From the NCBI RefSeq assembly GCF_900091575.1, contig NZ_FMCR01000003.1, forward strand, positions 248,001 to 312,000: a stretch of 64,000 nucleotides of DNA, in the 5' to 3' direction. Shown here piece after piece: positions 1 to 9,055 of this stretch; within the stretch, counting starts at the first letter, position 1; the number at the start of each line of letters is the position of its first letter. This DNA comes from Micromonospora saelicesensis. GTDB taxonomy: Bacteria > Actinomycetota > Actinomycetes > Mycobacteriales > Micromonosporaceae. The notes under the pieces are model-generated. The model made no database searches, had not been told where the DNA came from, and worked only from the letters and a program-made list of their open reading frames with translations. The translations under genes were made by a program, and so were the position numbers.

Positions 1-1155
1 GAGGAGGTGCTGGTCTTCCTGGTGCTCGCGGCCGGCGTCTTCGCGCTGGGTTACGCGCTCGCCGACCGGGTGGCCGCACGGCGGCTGGCGCCGGCCCTCT
101 TCGGTCGACTCGCGGTGGCGGCCGGCGTGGCGGCGGTGCCGTTGGCGTACCCGCTGTGGTTCCAGTTCCACGGCCCGCAGCACTACTCCGGGATGGCGTT
201 CGCCACGAAGGGCTTCCAACTGGACGTCGCCTCGTTCACCGCGTCGGCCCGGCAGACCGTGCTGGGTGACGACTGGCTACCGGGGTTGCTCTCGCCGAAT
301 CCGACCGAGGAGAATTCGTTCTTCGGCCCGGGGCTGCTGGTGCTCGCCGTGGTGATCGTGATCTGGCAGTGGCGACGACCGCTGGTCCGGGCACTGGCCG
401 CCTGCGGCGTGGTCTTCGCCCTGCTCTCGCTCGGCGACGAACTGCGGGTGGACGGTGAGGCCACCGGCATTCCGGGGCCGTACCGGCTGGTCGGCGGGCT
501 GCCGCTGCTCGATCTCGCGGTGCCGGCCCGGTTCGCGCTGGTCTGCGTACCGGTGCTGGGTGTGCTGGTGGCCCTGTCCCTGGACCGTGTTCGGGCCGCG
601 CGCGGACCGAACGTGGCGCCGGGCCTACCGGTGCGGCTGCTGTGGGCCGGCGCGGTCGCCGCCGCGTTGCTGCCCCTGATTCCGACGCCGATCCGCGTGG
701 TGCCCGTCGCGCCGGTGCCGGCGTTTCTCGCCGCCGGTGGCTGGCGTCCGCTGGTGCCGCCCGGTCGGACGGTGGTGGCGGTGCCCCCGGTCACCGGTGC
801 CGGGCGCAGCCCGGTGATGCTCTGGTCCGCCCGTACCGGTCTGGCGTTCGCCGCGCCGGGCGGTTACTTCATCGGCCCCAGCGGTCCGGACGACCCGGCG
901 GCCCGCTGGGGCGCGCCGGACCGGCCCACGTCGGTGCTGCTGCGGCAGGTGGCCGAGACCGGCGCGGTGCCGGTGCTCAGCGACGCCGACCGCCGCCAGG
1001 CCGTCGAGGACCTGCGGCACTGGCGTGCCGCGGTGGTCGTACTCGGGCACCTGGAGCACGGTGATTCGGTCCGCCGAACCGTCGACGACCTGCTCGGCCC
1101 GGGCCGACCGGTTGACGGCGGATGGTTGTGGGACGTCCGGGACCACGTCGGCTGA
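1..1155 (+). CDS. Multi-pass membrane protein, C-terminal part (5' end outside window)
   Basis: The reading frame is already open at base 1 with an EEV sequence that aligns with the NEEM segment of the paralogue encoded at 1180-3084, so the upstream half of the gene lies outside the window. What remains has several hydrophobic segments, a shared WFQF-GPQ-Y motif, and a soluble C-terminal half with the shared GGWRP(L/Y)VP, GGYFIGP and RRQAVEDLR-WRA-VVVLG motifs and a final W-WDVR. The family looks like an actinobacterial integral membrane protein with a large extracytoplasmic tail, possibly glycosyltransferase-like, but no catalytic motif is visible. Function is not assigned. Confidence 0.8.
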   Translation, partial: EEVLVFLVLAAGVFALGYALADRVAARRLAPALFGRLAVAAGVAAVPLAYPLWFQFHGPQHYSGMAFATKGFQLDVASFTASARQTVLGDDWLPGLLSPNPTEENSFFGPGLLVLAVVIVIWQWRRPLVRALAACGVVFALLSLGDELRVDGEATGIPGPYRLVGGLPLLDLAVPARFALVCVPVLGVLVALSLDRVRAARGPNVAPGLPVRLLWAGAVAAALLPLIPTPIRVVPVAPVPAFLAAGGWRPLVPPGRTVVAVPPVTGAGRSPVMLWSARTGLAFAAPGGYFIGPSGPDDPAARWGAPDRPTSVLLRQVAETGAVPVLSDADRRQAVEDLRHWRAAVVVLGHLEHGDSVRRTVDDLLGPGRPVDGGWLWDVRDHVG

Positions 1156-1179
1156 GCCGACCGATGGCGCGGTCCTCGG

Positions 1180-3084
1180 CTAACCCACCAGGGCGCGCAC
1201 GTCCCACACCCAGACGTCGTCGACCCGCTGCGGTGGCCCCAGCAGGGCGGTGACCAGCTCACGGAGCACCGCCTCGCGGGGGTGCGCCCCGAGCACCACC
1301 ACCGACGCCCGCCAGAACCGCAGGTCCTCGACGGCCTGGCGGCGGTTCTCGTCGGTCAGCTCCGGAACCGTGCCGCTGTCCATGGTGGAGTAGATGAGGG
1401 AGCTGGTCGGTCGGTTCGGCGCACCGAAGACCCCCTCACCCAGCTCGTTCGGGCCGATGAAGTAGCCGCCCGGAACGGGGAACTCCTGCCCGGTCAGGGC
1501 ACTCCACCGCAGCGTCGGCAGACCGTGCACGTTGCTCGGGATCGGTACCGGCACCAGGGTTCGACCCGCCGGCACGTACGGCCGCCAGCCGCCCGCGGTG
1601 ATGAAGTGCGGCGGTGGGTCGATCTGCTGGGCGGGCAGCGGGCGGGGGAAGAGCGGCAGCACGGCGAGGGCGACCGCCGCGTACCCCACCGGGCGCAGCC
1701 ACCGACGGCGCGACGCGACCGGCTCGGCGGGCTTGGCGGGCTCGGCGGACACAGCCGGGGCCCCTTCGGCGGCGCGCTGGGCCGGCACCCGCGGCCGGTC
1801 GGCCACCGGGCGCCCCTGGCGGTGCGCGGCGTCCCAGGTCAACGCGAGCAGTACGCCCACCGCGGCGGCGACCACCAGCGTCAACCGGGTCGGCATCATC
1901 ATCTCGACCAGCGGCAGGTCGTCCGACACGTACGACCACGGGCCGCGCACACCGGTCTCCACACCGTTGAAGCGCACCCACGGCCCGATCGCGGCGATGC
2001 TGAACACCACGATGAGCACCGCGGCGATCCGGGCGGCCAGCGAGCGGCGTACGAGCAGCACCAGAGCCACCACCGAGAGCAGCACCAGCGGCCAACCGAA
2101 CCAGGTGTTCTGCTCGGTCAGACCGATCGTCTTCTCCACGGCCGGGTCACCGGCCCAGGTGTCGCGGGCGAAGGTGACGAAGGCGACCAGGTCCTCGCCC
2201 CAGTTGTGGAACACGCCGCCCTGCAGGCCCCGGTAGGACTGCGGGCCGTTGAACTGGAACCAGATCGGGTACGCGGTGAGCACCAGGGCCAGCCCGCCGG
2301 CGACCCCGAGCCCGGCCAGGAACGTGCCGGCGGTGGCCCGGGTGGCCCGCGGCCGCTGCACCGCGTACGCCAGCACGATGACCAGGCAGGCCAGCGCGGT
2401 GAGCAGCAGCATCTCCTCGTTGATGAAGATCTGGTACGCCACCAGCGCACCGAGCACGAGCCCGTTGCGGCGCCACCGGCCCGGCTCACCCAGGGTCAGC
2501 ACCCGCACCACGATCAGCGGGAGCAGGAAGTTGGAAACGAAGTTCGGTTGGCCGTTGGCGTGGTGGATGATTCCCGGCGCGAAGCCGAGGAACGCGCCGC
2601 CGACGAACGCCGCCGCTCGGGAGCGCACCAGGTGGCGGGAGAGCATCCAGTACCCGGTGCCGGCGGTGGCCGCCAGCGCCGCGCCCAGGTAGAGCGCGTA
2701 CATCACCTGGGGGCCGAGCAGCATGGTCAGCGGAGCCAGCGGCAGGGTCACCCCGAGCAGCGAGGTGTTGGCCATCATGTTCACCCCGTCCGGGGCGTTC
2801 TGACGGGCCGTGAACAGCGGGTTCTCCAGGTGCCGCACCGAGTACTCGCCGTGCGCGAACAGCCACTCGAACCAACTGTGATCGGTGGGCAGGTGCGAGG
2901 AGACCCGGCCGTTGACGTCACCCCAGTAGTTGAGGCAGACGAAGACGCCCAGCAGCACATAGGCTCCGAGGGCCAACAGGTCGGCTCGGGCCGGACGGCG
3001 TCGAGGCCGCCGTGTCGACTCGGCCTCGGCCGGGTCGGCGTCGGTAACGGGATTCAGCGAAGGGTCTACCACCGGCACAGCCAC
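1180..3084 (-). CDS. Multi-pass membrane protein, paralogue of the gene at 1-1155
   Basis: About 634 residues from a GTG at 3084. An upstream in-frame GTG at 3162 would run into the divergent promoter region and adds only Arg/Pro-rich sequence, so I prefer 3084. The protein has a charged N-terminus, roughly ten hydrophobic segments through about residue 430, a Pro/Ala-rich insert near 440-470, one more membrane segment and a soluble tail. The tail shares GGWRPYVP, GGYFIGP, NRRQAVEDLR and a terminal W-WDVRALVG with the neighbouring paralogue. The two genes converge with only 24 bp between their stops, suggesting inverted duplication. It resembles polytopic glycosyltransferase-like proteins in topology, but no reaction can be claimed. 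Confidence 0.82.
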   Translation of the reverse strand: MAVPVVDPSLNPVTDADPAEAESTRRPRRRPARADLLALGAYVLLGVFVCLNYWGDVNGRVSSHLPTDHSWFEWLFAHGEYSVRHLENPLFTARQNAPDGVNMMANTSLLGVTLPLAPLTMLLGPQVMYALYLGAALAATAGTGYWMLSRHLVRSRAAAFVGGAFLGFAPGIIHHANGQPNFVSNFLLPLIVVRVLTLGEPGRWRRNGLVLGALVAYQIFINEEMLLLTALACLVIVLAYAVQRPRATRATAGTFLAGLGVAGGLALVLTAYPIWFQFNGPQSYRGLQGGVFHNWGEDLVAFVTFARDTWAGDPAVEKTIGLTEQNTWFGWPLVLLSVVALVLLVRRSLAARIAAVLIVVFSIAAIGPWVRFNGVETGVRGPWSYVSDDLPLVEMMMPTRLTLVVAAAVGVLLALTWDAAHRQGRPVADRPRVPAQRAAEGAPAVSAEPAKPAEPVASRRRWLRPVGYAAVALAVLPLFPRPLPAQQIDPPPHFITAGGWRPYVPAGRTLVPVPIPSNVHGLPTLRWSALTGQEFPVPGGYFIGPNELGEGVFGAPNRPTSSLIYSTMDSGTVPELTDENRRQAVEDLRFWRASVVVLGAHPREAVLRELVTALLGPPQRVDDVWVWDVRALVG

Positions 3085-3146
3085 GACGCGCCATCGTACA
3101 GGCGGGGTTCCGTCACTTTTGCCGGGCCGGTGCGCTGACGGTCGGT

Positions 3147-3176
3147 TTGCCGGGCGGGTCACCCGTCGGCCAGCCT
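3147..3176 (+). promoter_or_regulatory. Candidate leaderless promoter of the beta-propeller pair
   Basis: TTGCCG (3147-3152) and CAGCCT (3171-3176) are separated by 18 bp, and the -10-like box lies six bases before the GTG at 3183, the same geometry seen at several other genes here. An alternative is translation from TTG 3201, which has a GGAAGGA ribosome site at 3188-3194. Confidence 0.35.
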
Positions 3177-3182
3177 TACCTG

Positions 3183-4481
3183 GTGACGGAAGGACGGTCC
3201 TTGTCGATCATCGAGCTGGGCGAGATCCGGGACGAGCCCGCGTCGGCATCCCCGGTCCGCCGCCCGCACGCCGCCGGTCGCCCGCTGCGCAGCGCGACTG
3301 TGCTGTTGCTCAGCCTGGTGGTGCTGGCCGGTGCCGCGCCACCAACGCAGCGAACGGTGAGCGTGGTGCCGGCGACGCGGACGGCCACCGCGTACCTGGC
3401 CGGGGACGGCGTCTACGTTGTCGATCCGCCGACACCCGACGGGGACCGGTACCTGACCGCGTACGCCCAGCCGGCACCGACCGGCGCCGGGGTGCGGCGG
3501 CGGTGGCAGGCGCCGCTGGCCCGCACCGGTAACTACCTCGACGTCCGGGTCGAACGGGGCCTGGTGCTGGCGTTGGCGGTCAACGCCCCCAACCGGCTGT
3601 TCCAGACCACTGCCTTCGACACCGCGACGGGCCGGCAACGCTGGCAGCATCCCGGTGGTCCCCAGCCGACGCCCGGCGGTGGCCTGCTGGTGACCAATGG
3701 CCGGGAGGACGGGTCGGGCGCGATGAGCGGGGTTGAGCCCGACACCGGCCTGGTGCTCTGGTCGGTGCCGATCCCGCCGGCCGCCAGCCCCACCTACCAC
3801 CTCACTCCCGAGGGGCAGGTCGACCGGTTCGTGCTCCTGCAACCGACCGGCGAGGTGCAGGTGCACGACGCCGGCACCGGCCAGCTGCTGCGCAGCATCG
3901 ACACCCTGCCCGGTGGCCGGTCGGCGTACCAGCGGGTGCATATCGTCGACGACCTGCTGCTGCTCGTTCCGCCGGGCAGCACCCGGCTGGTGAGCTTCGG
4001 GCTGGCCGAGTTGGAGCCACGGTGGACGGCGGAGGTGACGCTGGTGTCGCATGTGCTCGAATGCGGCGGTCTGCTCTGCGCGGTACCGCAGACCGGCGGC
4101 GTCCAGGTGCTCGACCCGGCCACCGGCTCGGTGCGGTGGTCGGAACCGGGCCAGGACGTCCTGGCCGACGTCCGGTACGGTCGGCTACTGATGGCCAGGC
4201 CCGGCCAGGGGTACGCGGTGCGCGACGCGGCCACCGGGCAGATGCGGACCGAACTGGGCGCGTGGAGTCTGATGCCGGTGCTGCGGCCGGACGATCCGCT
4301 GGTCGGTGTGCGGCGGGGTGACGACGGTCGGATGGTCGTCGCCGAACTGGACCTGGTGGCCGGCCGAACGCGGATCGTCGACGTGCTGCCGGGCATCGCG
4401 GGCAGTTGCCAGGCGTCCCTGCCGGTCCTGCTCTGCCAGCGCCTCGACGGCACGACCGCTCTGTGGAGGTTGACGCGGTGA
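3183..4481 (+). CDS. Membrane-anchored PQQ-type beta-propeller protein, copy 1
   Basis: About 432 residues from GTG 3183, or 426 from TTG 3201. The short cytoplasmic N-terminus carries IIELGEIRDEP, followed by one hydrophobic segment (roughly residues 38-55). The rest is an extracytoplasmic domain with repeated D-(A/P)-(T/A)-G-x(3-5)-W units (for example DTATGRQRWQHP, DPATGSVRWSEP) typical of PQQ_2/BamB-like propeller blades. Cys pairs near the C-terminus may form disulfides. It overlaps the next gene by 4 bp (GTGA), and the two are paralogues, so they are probably co-translated. No PQQ-dependent dehydrogenase residues are evident. A structural or surface role is more likely than catalysis. 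Confidence 0.8.
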   Translation: MTEGRSLSIIELGEIRDEPASASPVRRPHAAGRPLRSATVLLLSLVVLAGAAPPTQRTVSVVPATRTATAYLAGDGVYVVDPPTPDGDRYLTAYAQPAPTGAGVRRRWQAPLARTGNYLDVRVERGLVLALAVNAPNRLFQTTAFDTATGRQRWQHPGGPQPTPGGGLLVTNGREDGSGAMSGVEPDTGLVLWSVPIPPAASPTYHLTPEGQVDRFVLLQPTGEVQVHDAGTGQLLRSIDTLPGGRSAYQRVHIVDDLLLLVPPGSTRLVSFGLAELEPRWTAEVTLVSHVLECGGLLCAVPQTGGVQVLDPATGSVRWSEPGQDVLADVRYGRLLMARPGQGYAVRDAATGQMRTELGAWSLMPVLRPDDPLVGVRRGDDGRMVVAELDLVAGRTRIVDVLPGIAGSCQASLPVLLCQRLDGTTALWRLTR

Positions 4482-5761
4482 CCGACTCGGTGATCGACCT
4501 CGGCGAGCTGCGGGACGAGCCGGACCCGGATTCGATGCCCCGCCCACCTCGCGCTCACGGTCGCCGGCTGCGCTGCGCGCTGGTCGTGGTGCTCGCGCTG
4601 GTCACGCTCGCCGCCTCCGCCGTCGCATCGCCCCGGCCGGCCCCGGTGACGCTGCCGGGCCGACCCGGGTCCGACGTCATGATCGATGGTGACCTCCTCC
4701 TGGTCATGGAGCCGGCCAGCACCGAAACGCGGCAGGCGCGGCTGGCCGCGTACCGGCTGCCCGGCGCCGAGCCGGTCTGGCAGGCGCCGCTGCCGGCGGA
4801 GGCCCGGTACTGGGGGATGATTCCGCTGGCCGGGATGCTGCTGGCCACCGGGTACGAGATCGGCCCGGAGGGTCGGGAGACGCTCACCGTCGCACTGGAC
4901 CGGGCGACCGGGGCGTACCGGTGGCAGCAGCCGGGCACCGTCTCCAAGCTGACCGACGGCAACCTGCTGCTGCGCAGCGGCGGCGAGACCGTACCGTCCG
5001 GTCTGCGCGCTGTGGATCCGTGCTGCGGCACCGTGCGCTGGGAGCTCTCCGGCCTCAGCCCCGACATGAGGGTGCGGGACACCGGGCTCGGGGTGGACCG
5101 GGTGGTGCTCAACCAGTTGGACGGGCCGGTCGAGGTTCGCGACGCGATCACCGGTGCGGTGCTGGCCCGCGCCGACCTGCGCCCACCCGACGGCGGTCGG
5201 ATCGGACTGGACCTGACCAAGGACCTGCTGCTGTCCATCGACAGAGGCTCGGGCACTGTCACTGCGTACGAGCTGGACCAGCTCAAGCCCCGCTGGACCC
5301 GCGCCAGGGTGCACATCGACTTCGCGCTGGACTGTGGCCCCGTCCTGTGTCTGCGCACCGGCAACAACGAACTGCAGGCGCTCGACCCGGCAACCGGCGA
5401 GGTGCGCTGGCACAGCAGCCAGTGGGGTTGGGCCTGGCCGACCGACGGCCGGCTGTTGGCCAACCTCAGCGGTGTCGGTCCGTCGGAGCAGTACGTCGTG
5501 CTCGATGCGCTGACCGGCCAGCAACTGGCCGACCTGGGCCGGTGGGAGCTGTACCAACTCGGCGTCGGCGGCCGGCTGGTCGGCATACGCCGGCATCCCG
5601 ACGGAGGGGTGCTCGTCGGCGAGCTGGACATCGCCGCCGGAAAGGTGCACATAGTGGACGTGCTGCCCGATGTCACCGGGGGGTGTCAGGCGATCACCGG
5701 CTACCTGGTGTGCATCGCCACCACGACCGGCTCGTACCAGCTCTGGAAACTGACCGACTGA
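4478..5761 (+). CDS. Membrane-anchored PQQ-type beta-propeller protein, copy 2
   Basis: 427 residues from GTG 4478, which overlaps the stop of copy 1. GGAGG at 4465-4469 is the ribosome site. It repeats the architecture of copy 1: N-terminal VIDLGELRDEP, a single membrane segment near residues 30-47, then propeller repeats (DRATGAYRWQQP, DPATGEVRWHSS, DALTGQQLADLG) and a Cys-containing C-terminus ending in YQLWKLTD, as copy 1 ends in TALWRLTR. The conserved cytoplasmic LGE-RDEP box in both copies is notable because the linker after it is not conserved. The stop abuts the stop of the convergent peptidase gene with no spacer. Confidence 0.8.
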   Translation: MTDSVIDLGELRDEPDPDSMPRPPRAHGRRLRCALVVVLALVTLAASAVASPRPAPVTLPGRPGSDVMIDGDLLLVMEPASTETRQARLAAYRLPGAEPVWQAPLPAEARYWGMIPLAGMLLATGYEIGPEGRETLTVALDRATGAYRWQQPGTVSKLTDGNLLLRSGGETVPSGLRAVDPCCGTVRWELSGLSPDMRVRDTGLGVDRVVLNQLDGPVEVRDAITGAVLARADLRPPDGGRIGLDLTKDLLLSIDRGSGTVTAYELDQLKPRWTRARVHIDFALDCGPVLCLRTGNNELQALDPATGEVRWHSSQWGWAWPTDGRLLANLSGVGPSEQYVVLDALTGQQLADLGRWELYQLGVGGRLVGIRRHPDGGVLVGELDIAAGKVHIVDVLPDVTGGCQAITGYLVCIATTTGSYQLWKLTD

Positions 5762-6913
5762 TCACCAGTTCGCCTGGGTGGGCGGCGGGGGCAGCGGCAC
5801 CGACGCGGGTCGCAGCACGTACGCCACCCCACCGCTGCCGCGTTGCCAGACCGCCTCGAACCCCTGCCGGGGCACGGTGCGACGGACCGCGTCGTCGTCC
5901 GGGGCGTACGGATCGTTGAGCACCGGGTCGCCGTCGGCGGTGAAGCCGACCAGCACCATCAGGTGTCCTCCGGTGTCGTACCCGAGCCCCGGCACCTCGT
6001 CGGCCCGGAACGCGGCGGAGACGATCAGGGGGATGCCGGCGGCGACGAACGCCTCCGCCTCGACCAGCGACCGCAGTCGGGTGACGAACGCGTCCACCCC
6101 GTGCAGACCGGCGTACGCGGTGTTGAACGGCCAGTTGCCGGCCCCGGCGTACGCGTGGTCGTAGCAGTGCCGGGCGGCGTGCACCACCACCGGACGCGGG
6201 CCGGACGGCTCCACCCAGGCGTAGCGGTCCGGCGTCGGCTCGGCGCCCCAGTAGGCGAGCACCATCGAGGTGCAGGTGGGGCTGCACCAGGAGTCCCCGC
6301 CACCGCCCCACTGCGGGTACTGGCCGGCGTGCAGCCGCTGCGAGTAGCGGGGCACGTCCAGCACCCGACCCCAGGCAGCGGACGGGACGGGTTCCCCCGT
6401 GTACCCCTGGTCGGCCGTCGTGGGACTGGTGGCGACCGCGCCGATGCTGCGCAGCACCGGGCCGGTCGGACTGCCGGCGGACCGGCACAAGGTCACCCGC
6501 GCCTGCCAACCGGTGACCGTCGCTCCGGTCACGATCAGGGTGTCGGTGTCGACCCGGGCGGCACTGTCGCGCTGTCCGGGCAGCGAGGTGCGCCGTACCG
6601 TGTGGTCGCCGGCGGCCCAGCGGGCCAGCCGGTACCAGTCGGTGCTGGGCGCGTCGTCGTGCCAACCGCGCAGGTCGACCTCGATCCAGCAGCCGTCCGG
6701 GGTGTCGGCCGTCCAGGACGGCACCACCTCGGCGACGGCGAAGCCGACAGGTACCGGCGGCGACGTCCAGGTGCCCCGTTCGGCGACGCCGTCGAGGACG
6801 AGCCCTCGACCGCTGGCGAGCAGGCCGTCGCCGCTGCCGCTGGTCGTGTCGGCCGGCAGGTGGAAACCCCGGTAGGCGATGTCCCGTCGGGTGGGTGGTG
6901 CCGCAGTGGTCAT
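5762..6913 (-). CDS. Peptidase C39-like family protein
   Basis: 383 residues from ATG 6913. An in-frame start 60 bp upstream exists but adds low-complexity sequence. The N-terminal half is a beta-rich region. The C-terminal half has a papain-like C39_2 fold signature: RYSQ with the oxyanion Gln, GDSWCSPTCTSMVLAYWG with the catalytic Cys, GGHLMVLVGF with the catalytic His and VLNDPYAPDDD with the Asn/Asp. There is no obvious signal peptide at this start. The family includes bacteriocin leader peptidases and stand-alone cysteine peptidases; no adjacent ABC exporter or precursor peptide is present, so the substrate is unknown. Confidence 0.8.
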   Translation of the reverse strand: MTTAAPPTRRDIAYRGFHLPADTTSGSGDGLLASGRGLVLDGVAERGTWTSPPVPVGFAVAEVVPSWTADTPDGCWIEVDLRGWHDDAPSTDWYRLARWAAGDHTVRRTSLPGQRDSAARVDTDTLIVTGATVTGWQARVTLCRSAGSPTGPVLRSIGAVATSPTTADQGYTGEPVPSAAWGRVLDVPRYSQRLHAGQYPQWGGGGDSWCSPTCTSMVLAYWGAEPTPDRYAWVEPSGPRPVVVHAARHCYDHAYAGAGNWPFNTAYAGLHGVDAFVTRLRSLVEAEAFVAAGIPLIVSAAFRADEVPGLGYDTGGHLMVLVGFTADGDPVLNDPYAPDDDAVRRTVPRQGFEAVWQRGSGGVAYVLRPASVPLPPPPTQANW

Positions 6914-7053
6914 GCCAGTCCGTCCGTCGTTCGGTGCCGCGGCCAGCATCGCGTACGCCGCGGTGGCCCGCAACGCCGGCCGGCGCGGACGGCGAGGGAC
7001 GATGGTTGCCGGCCGGCACTAGGTTGTCGGTGGTCAGCAGCGAGGAGGCCGGG

Positions 7054-7722
7054 ATGCGGGTACTGGTGGTCGAGGACGAGCGCAATCTCGCCGACGCGAT
7101 CGCACGCGGGTTGCGCAAACGGGGGATGGCGGTCGACGTGGCGTACGACGGCGACGCCGGCCACGAGGCGGCGTTCGTCACCCGGTACGACGTGGTGGTG
7201 CTGGACCGCGACCTGCCGGGCGTGCACGGTGACCAGATCTGCGCCGACCTGGCGGCCTCCGGCGCGTTGACCCGGGTGCTGATGCTCACCGCCAGCGGCA
7301 CTGTCGCCGACCGGGTGGAGGGGTTGCAGCTCGGCGCGGACGACTACCTGCCCAAACCGTTCGCCTTCGACGAACTGGTCGCCCGGGTGCAGGCGCTGGG
7401 CCGGCGGGCCACCCCGGCCGCGCCTCCGGTGCTCGAACTGGCCGACCTGGTGCTCGACCCGGCCCGCCGGGTGGCCACCCGCGCCGGGGTGCCGGTGGAC
7501 CTCACCAACAAGGAGTTCGGGGTGCTCTGCGAGCTGCTCAAGGCGCGTGGCGCGGTGGTCTCCAGTGAGGAGCTGCTGGAACGGGTCTGGGACGCGAACA
7601 CCGACCCGTTCACCACCATCGTCCGGGTCACAGTGATGACGCTGCGCAAGAAGCTCGGTGACCCGCCGATGATCGAGACGGTGGTCGGGGCGGGCTACCG
7701 CACCGCTGAGGTAGGCGCGTGA
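7054..7722 (+). CDS. OmpR/PhoB-family response regulator
   Basis: 222 residues from ATG 7054, preceded by GAGGAGG at 7042-7048. The receiver domain begins MRVLVVEDE (acidic pocket), with Asp51 in VVLDRDLPG as the phosphorylation site, Thr79 and Lys101 (YLPKPF) as the conserved switch residues. The C-terminal winged-helix DNA-binding domain is complete (LTNKEFGVLCELL, VTVMTLRKKLGDPP, VVGAGYR). Its stop overlaps the start of the sensor kinase gene (GTGA at 7719-7722), so the two form one operon. The stimulus and targets cannot be read from sequence. Confidence 0.93.
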   Translation: MRVLVVEDERNLADAIARGLRKRGMAVDVAYDGDAGHEAAFVTRYDVVVLDRDLPGVHGDQICADLAASGALTRVLMLTASGTVADRVEGLQLGADDYLPKPFAFDELVARVQALGRRATPAAPPVLELADLVLDPARRVATRAGVPVDLTNKEFGVLCELLKARGAVVSSEELLERVWDANTDPFTTIVRVTVMTLRKKLGDPPMIETVVGAGYRTAEVGA

Positions 7723-8894
7723 GCCGCCGGTTGCGACCCACCCTGCGGCTGCGGCTGACAGTGCTCAACGGAGTGCTGCTGATCGGGGCCGGAGCGATCC
7801 TGGTGTTGCTGGCCTGGCTGCTGGTCCGCGACGCGTTGCGTCCCACCGACGAGTTGGTGCCCGGCACGATCGTGCTGCTCTCCGACGGCCGGCAGATGGA
7901 CGCCGCCGAGTGGCAGCGGCAGTTGGTCGACGCCGCCTCCGGGGAGCTGCTGGCCAAGGGCCTGGTCGCGCTGCTGGCGATCAGCGTGGTCGGGGTGGCC
8001 GGCGCGTACGCGGTTGCCGGTCGGGCGCTGCGCCCACTGCACCAGGTCACGGCGACCGCCCAGCGGCTCGGTGAGGCGACCCTGGACCAGCGGATCGGTT
8101 ACTCGGGCGCCGACGACGAGGTGGCCGAGTTGGCCAAGACGTTCGACGCCATGCTGGACCGGATCGCGTCCGCCTTCGAGGCCCAGAAGCGTTTCGTGGC
8201 GAATGCCTCGCACGAGCTGCGTACCCCGCTCGCCGTGATGCGGACGGAGATCGACGTGACGCTCAGCGACGACGACGCGGACACCGCCGAGTACCGCCGG
8301 ATGGCGACGGTGGTCCGCGACGCCTCCGAGCGGGCCAACGGTCTGGTGGACGCGCTGCTGGTGCTGGCCCGCAGCGAGGCGCAGGCCGGGCGGCAGCTGG
8401 GCCGGCGTACCGAGTGTGACCTCGCCGCGGGCACCGCCAACGCCCTGTCGGCGATGCGCCGCGAGGTGGAACGGATCGGCCTGCGGGTGCAGACGTCGCT
8501 GGAGTCCGCGCCGGTCGTCGGTGACCCGGGGCTGCTCGACCGGCTGGCCGGAAACCTGATCGAGAACGCGGTCCGCTACAACCATCTGCACGGTCGGCTC
8601 TGGGTGCGTACCGGCACCGACGGTGACCGGTCCTGGCTGGTGGTGGGGAACACCGGTTTCGAGGTGGACCAGGCCGACGTGCCGGGGCTGTTCGAGCCGT
8701 TCCGTCGTGGTGGCCGGGAACGCACCGGAGCGCGTGGCTCCGGCCTGGGGCTGTCCATCGTCCGGGCGGTCTGCGCCGCGCACGGCGGCACCGTGCGGGT
8801 GGTCGCGCAGCCCGGCGGTGGCCTGGAGGTGACGGTCACCCTGCCGTCGTCGGACGCCCCGGCCGTGCCCGGAACGGTGTCCGCCGCCGGCTGA
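7719..8894 (+). CDS. Two-component sensor histidine kinase
   Basis: 391 residues. Membrane segment one covers about residues 13-35, followed by a short external loop of about 40 residues. Segment two is about 80-100, followed by a HAMP linker. The phosphoacceptor His165 lies in NASHELRTPLAVMRTE. The ATPase domain has an N box (NLIENAVRYN), a weak G1 box region (VVGNTGFEV, with the usual DNG replaced by GNTG) and G2 GSGLGLSIV. The small sensor loop suggests detection of a membrane or cell-wall signal. It pairs with the regulator directly upstream. Confidence 0.92.
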   Translation: MSRRLRPTLRLRLTVLNGVLLIGAGAILVLLAWLLVRDALRPTDELVPGTIVLLSDGRQMDAAEWQRQLVDAASGELLAKGLVALLAISVVGVAGAYAVAGRALRPLHQVTATAQRLGEATLDQRIGYSGADDEVAELAKTFDAMLDRIASAFEAQKRFVANASHELRTPLAVMRTEIDVTLSDDDADTAEYRRMATVVRDASERANGLVDALLVLARSEAQAGRQLGRRTECDLAAGTANALSAMRREVERIGLRVQTSLESAPVVGDPGLLDRLAGNLIENAVRYNHLHGRLWVRTGTDGDRSWLVVGNTGFEVDQADVPGLFEPFRRGGRERTGARGSGLGLSIVRAVCAAHGGTVRVVAQPGGGLEVTVTLPSSDAPAVPGTVSAAG

Positions 8895-8954
8895 TCGGGG
8901 TTGCGCGCCCCGCTCGGCCGATGGCAAGATCGCCGGGTCAGCTCGGAGTGAAGG

Positions 8955-9010
8955 GGGGTGCGTCGATGTCCATCAGTCAAGGCTCCGCACCCCGGGTCCT
9001 CGCAGGCTGA
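8955..9010 (+). promoter_or_regulatory. Leader with hairpin and possible 14-codon ORF before the VOC genes
   Basis: GGGGTGCG (8955-8962) and CGCACCCC (8986-8993) form a perfect 8-bp stem. Between them starts an ATG (8966) behind AAGGGGGG (8951-8958), reading MSISQGSAPRVLAG then TGA at 9008-9010. The arrangement resembles a short leader peptide, but there is no independent evidence for translation. The rest of 8895-9055 holds nothing else I can identify. Confidence 0.3.
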
Positions 9011-9055
9011 CCCCCGGCGGCGGAGCGTCCCCATCCGAAGATGGAGAGACCACCC

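Noticed and set aside
1282..3138. A 618-codon plus-strand frame over the membrane protein gene.
   Set aside because: Antisense to a hydrophobic protein with paralogue support; sequence is Arg/His/Gln-rich filler.
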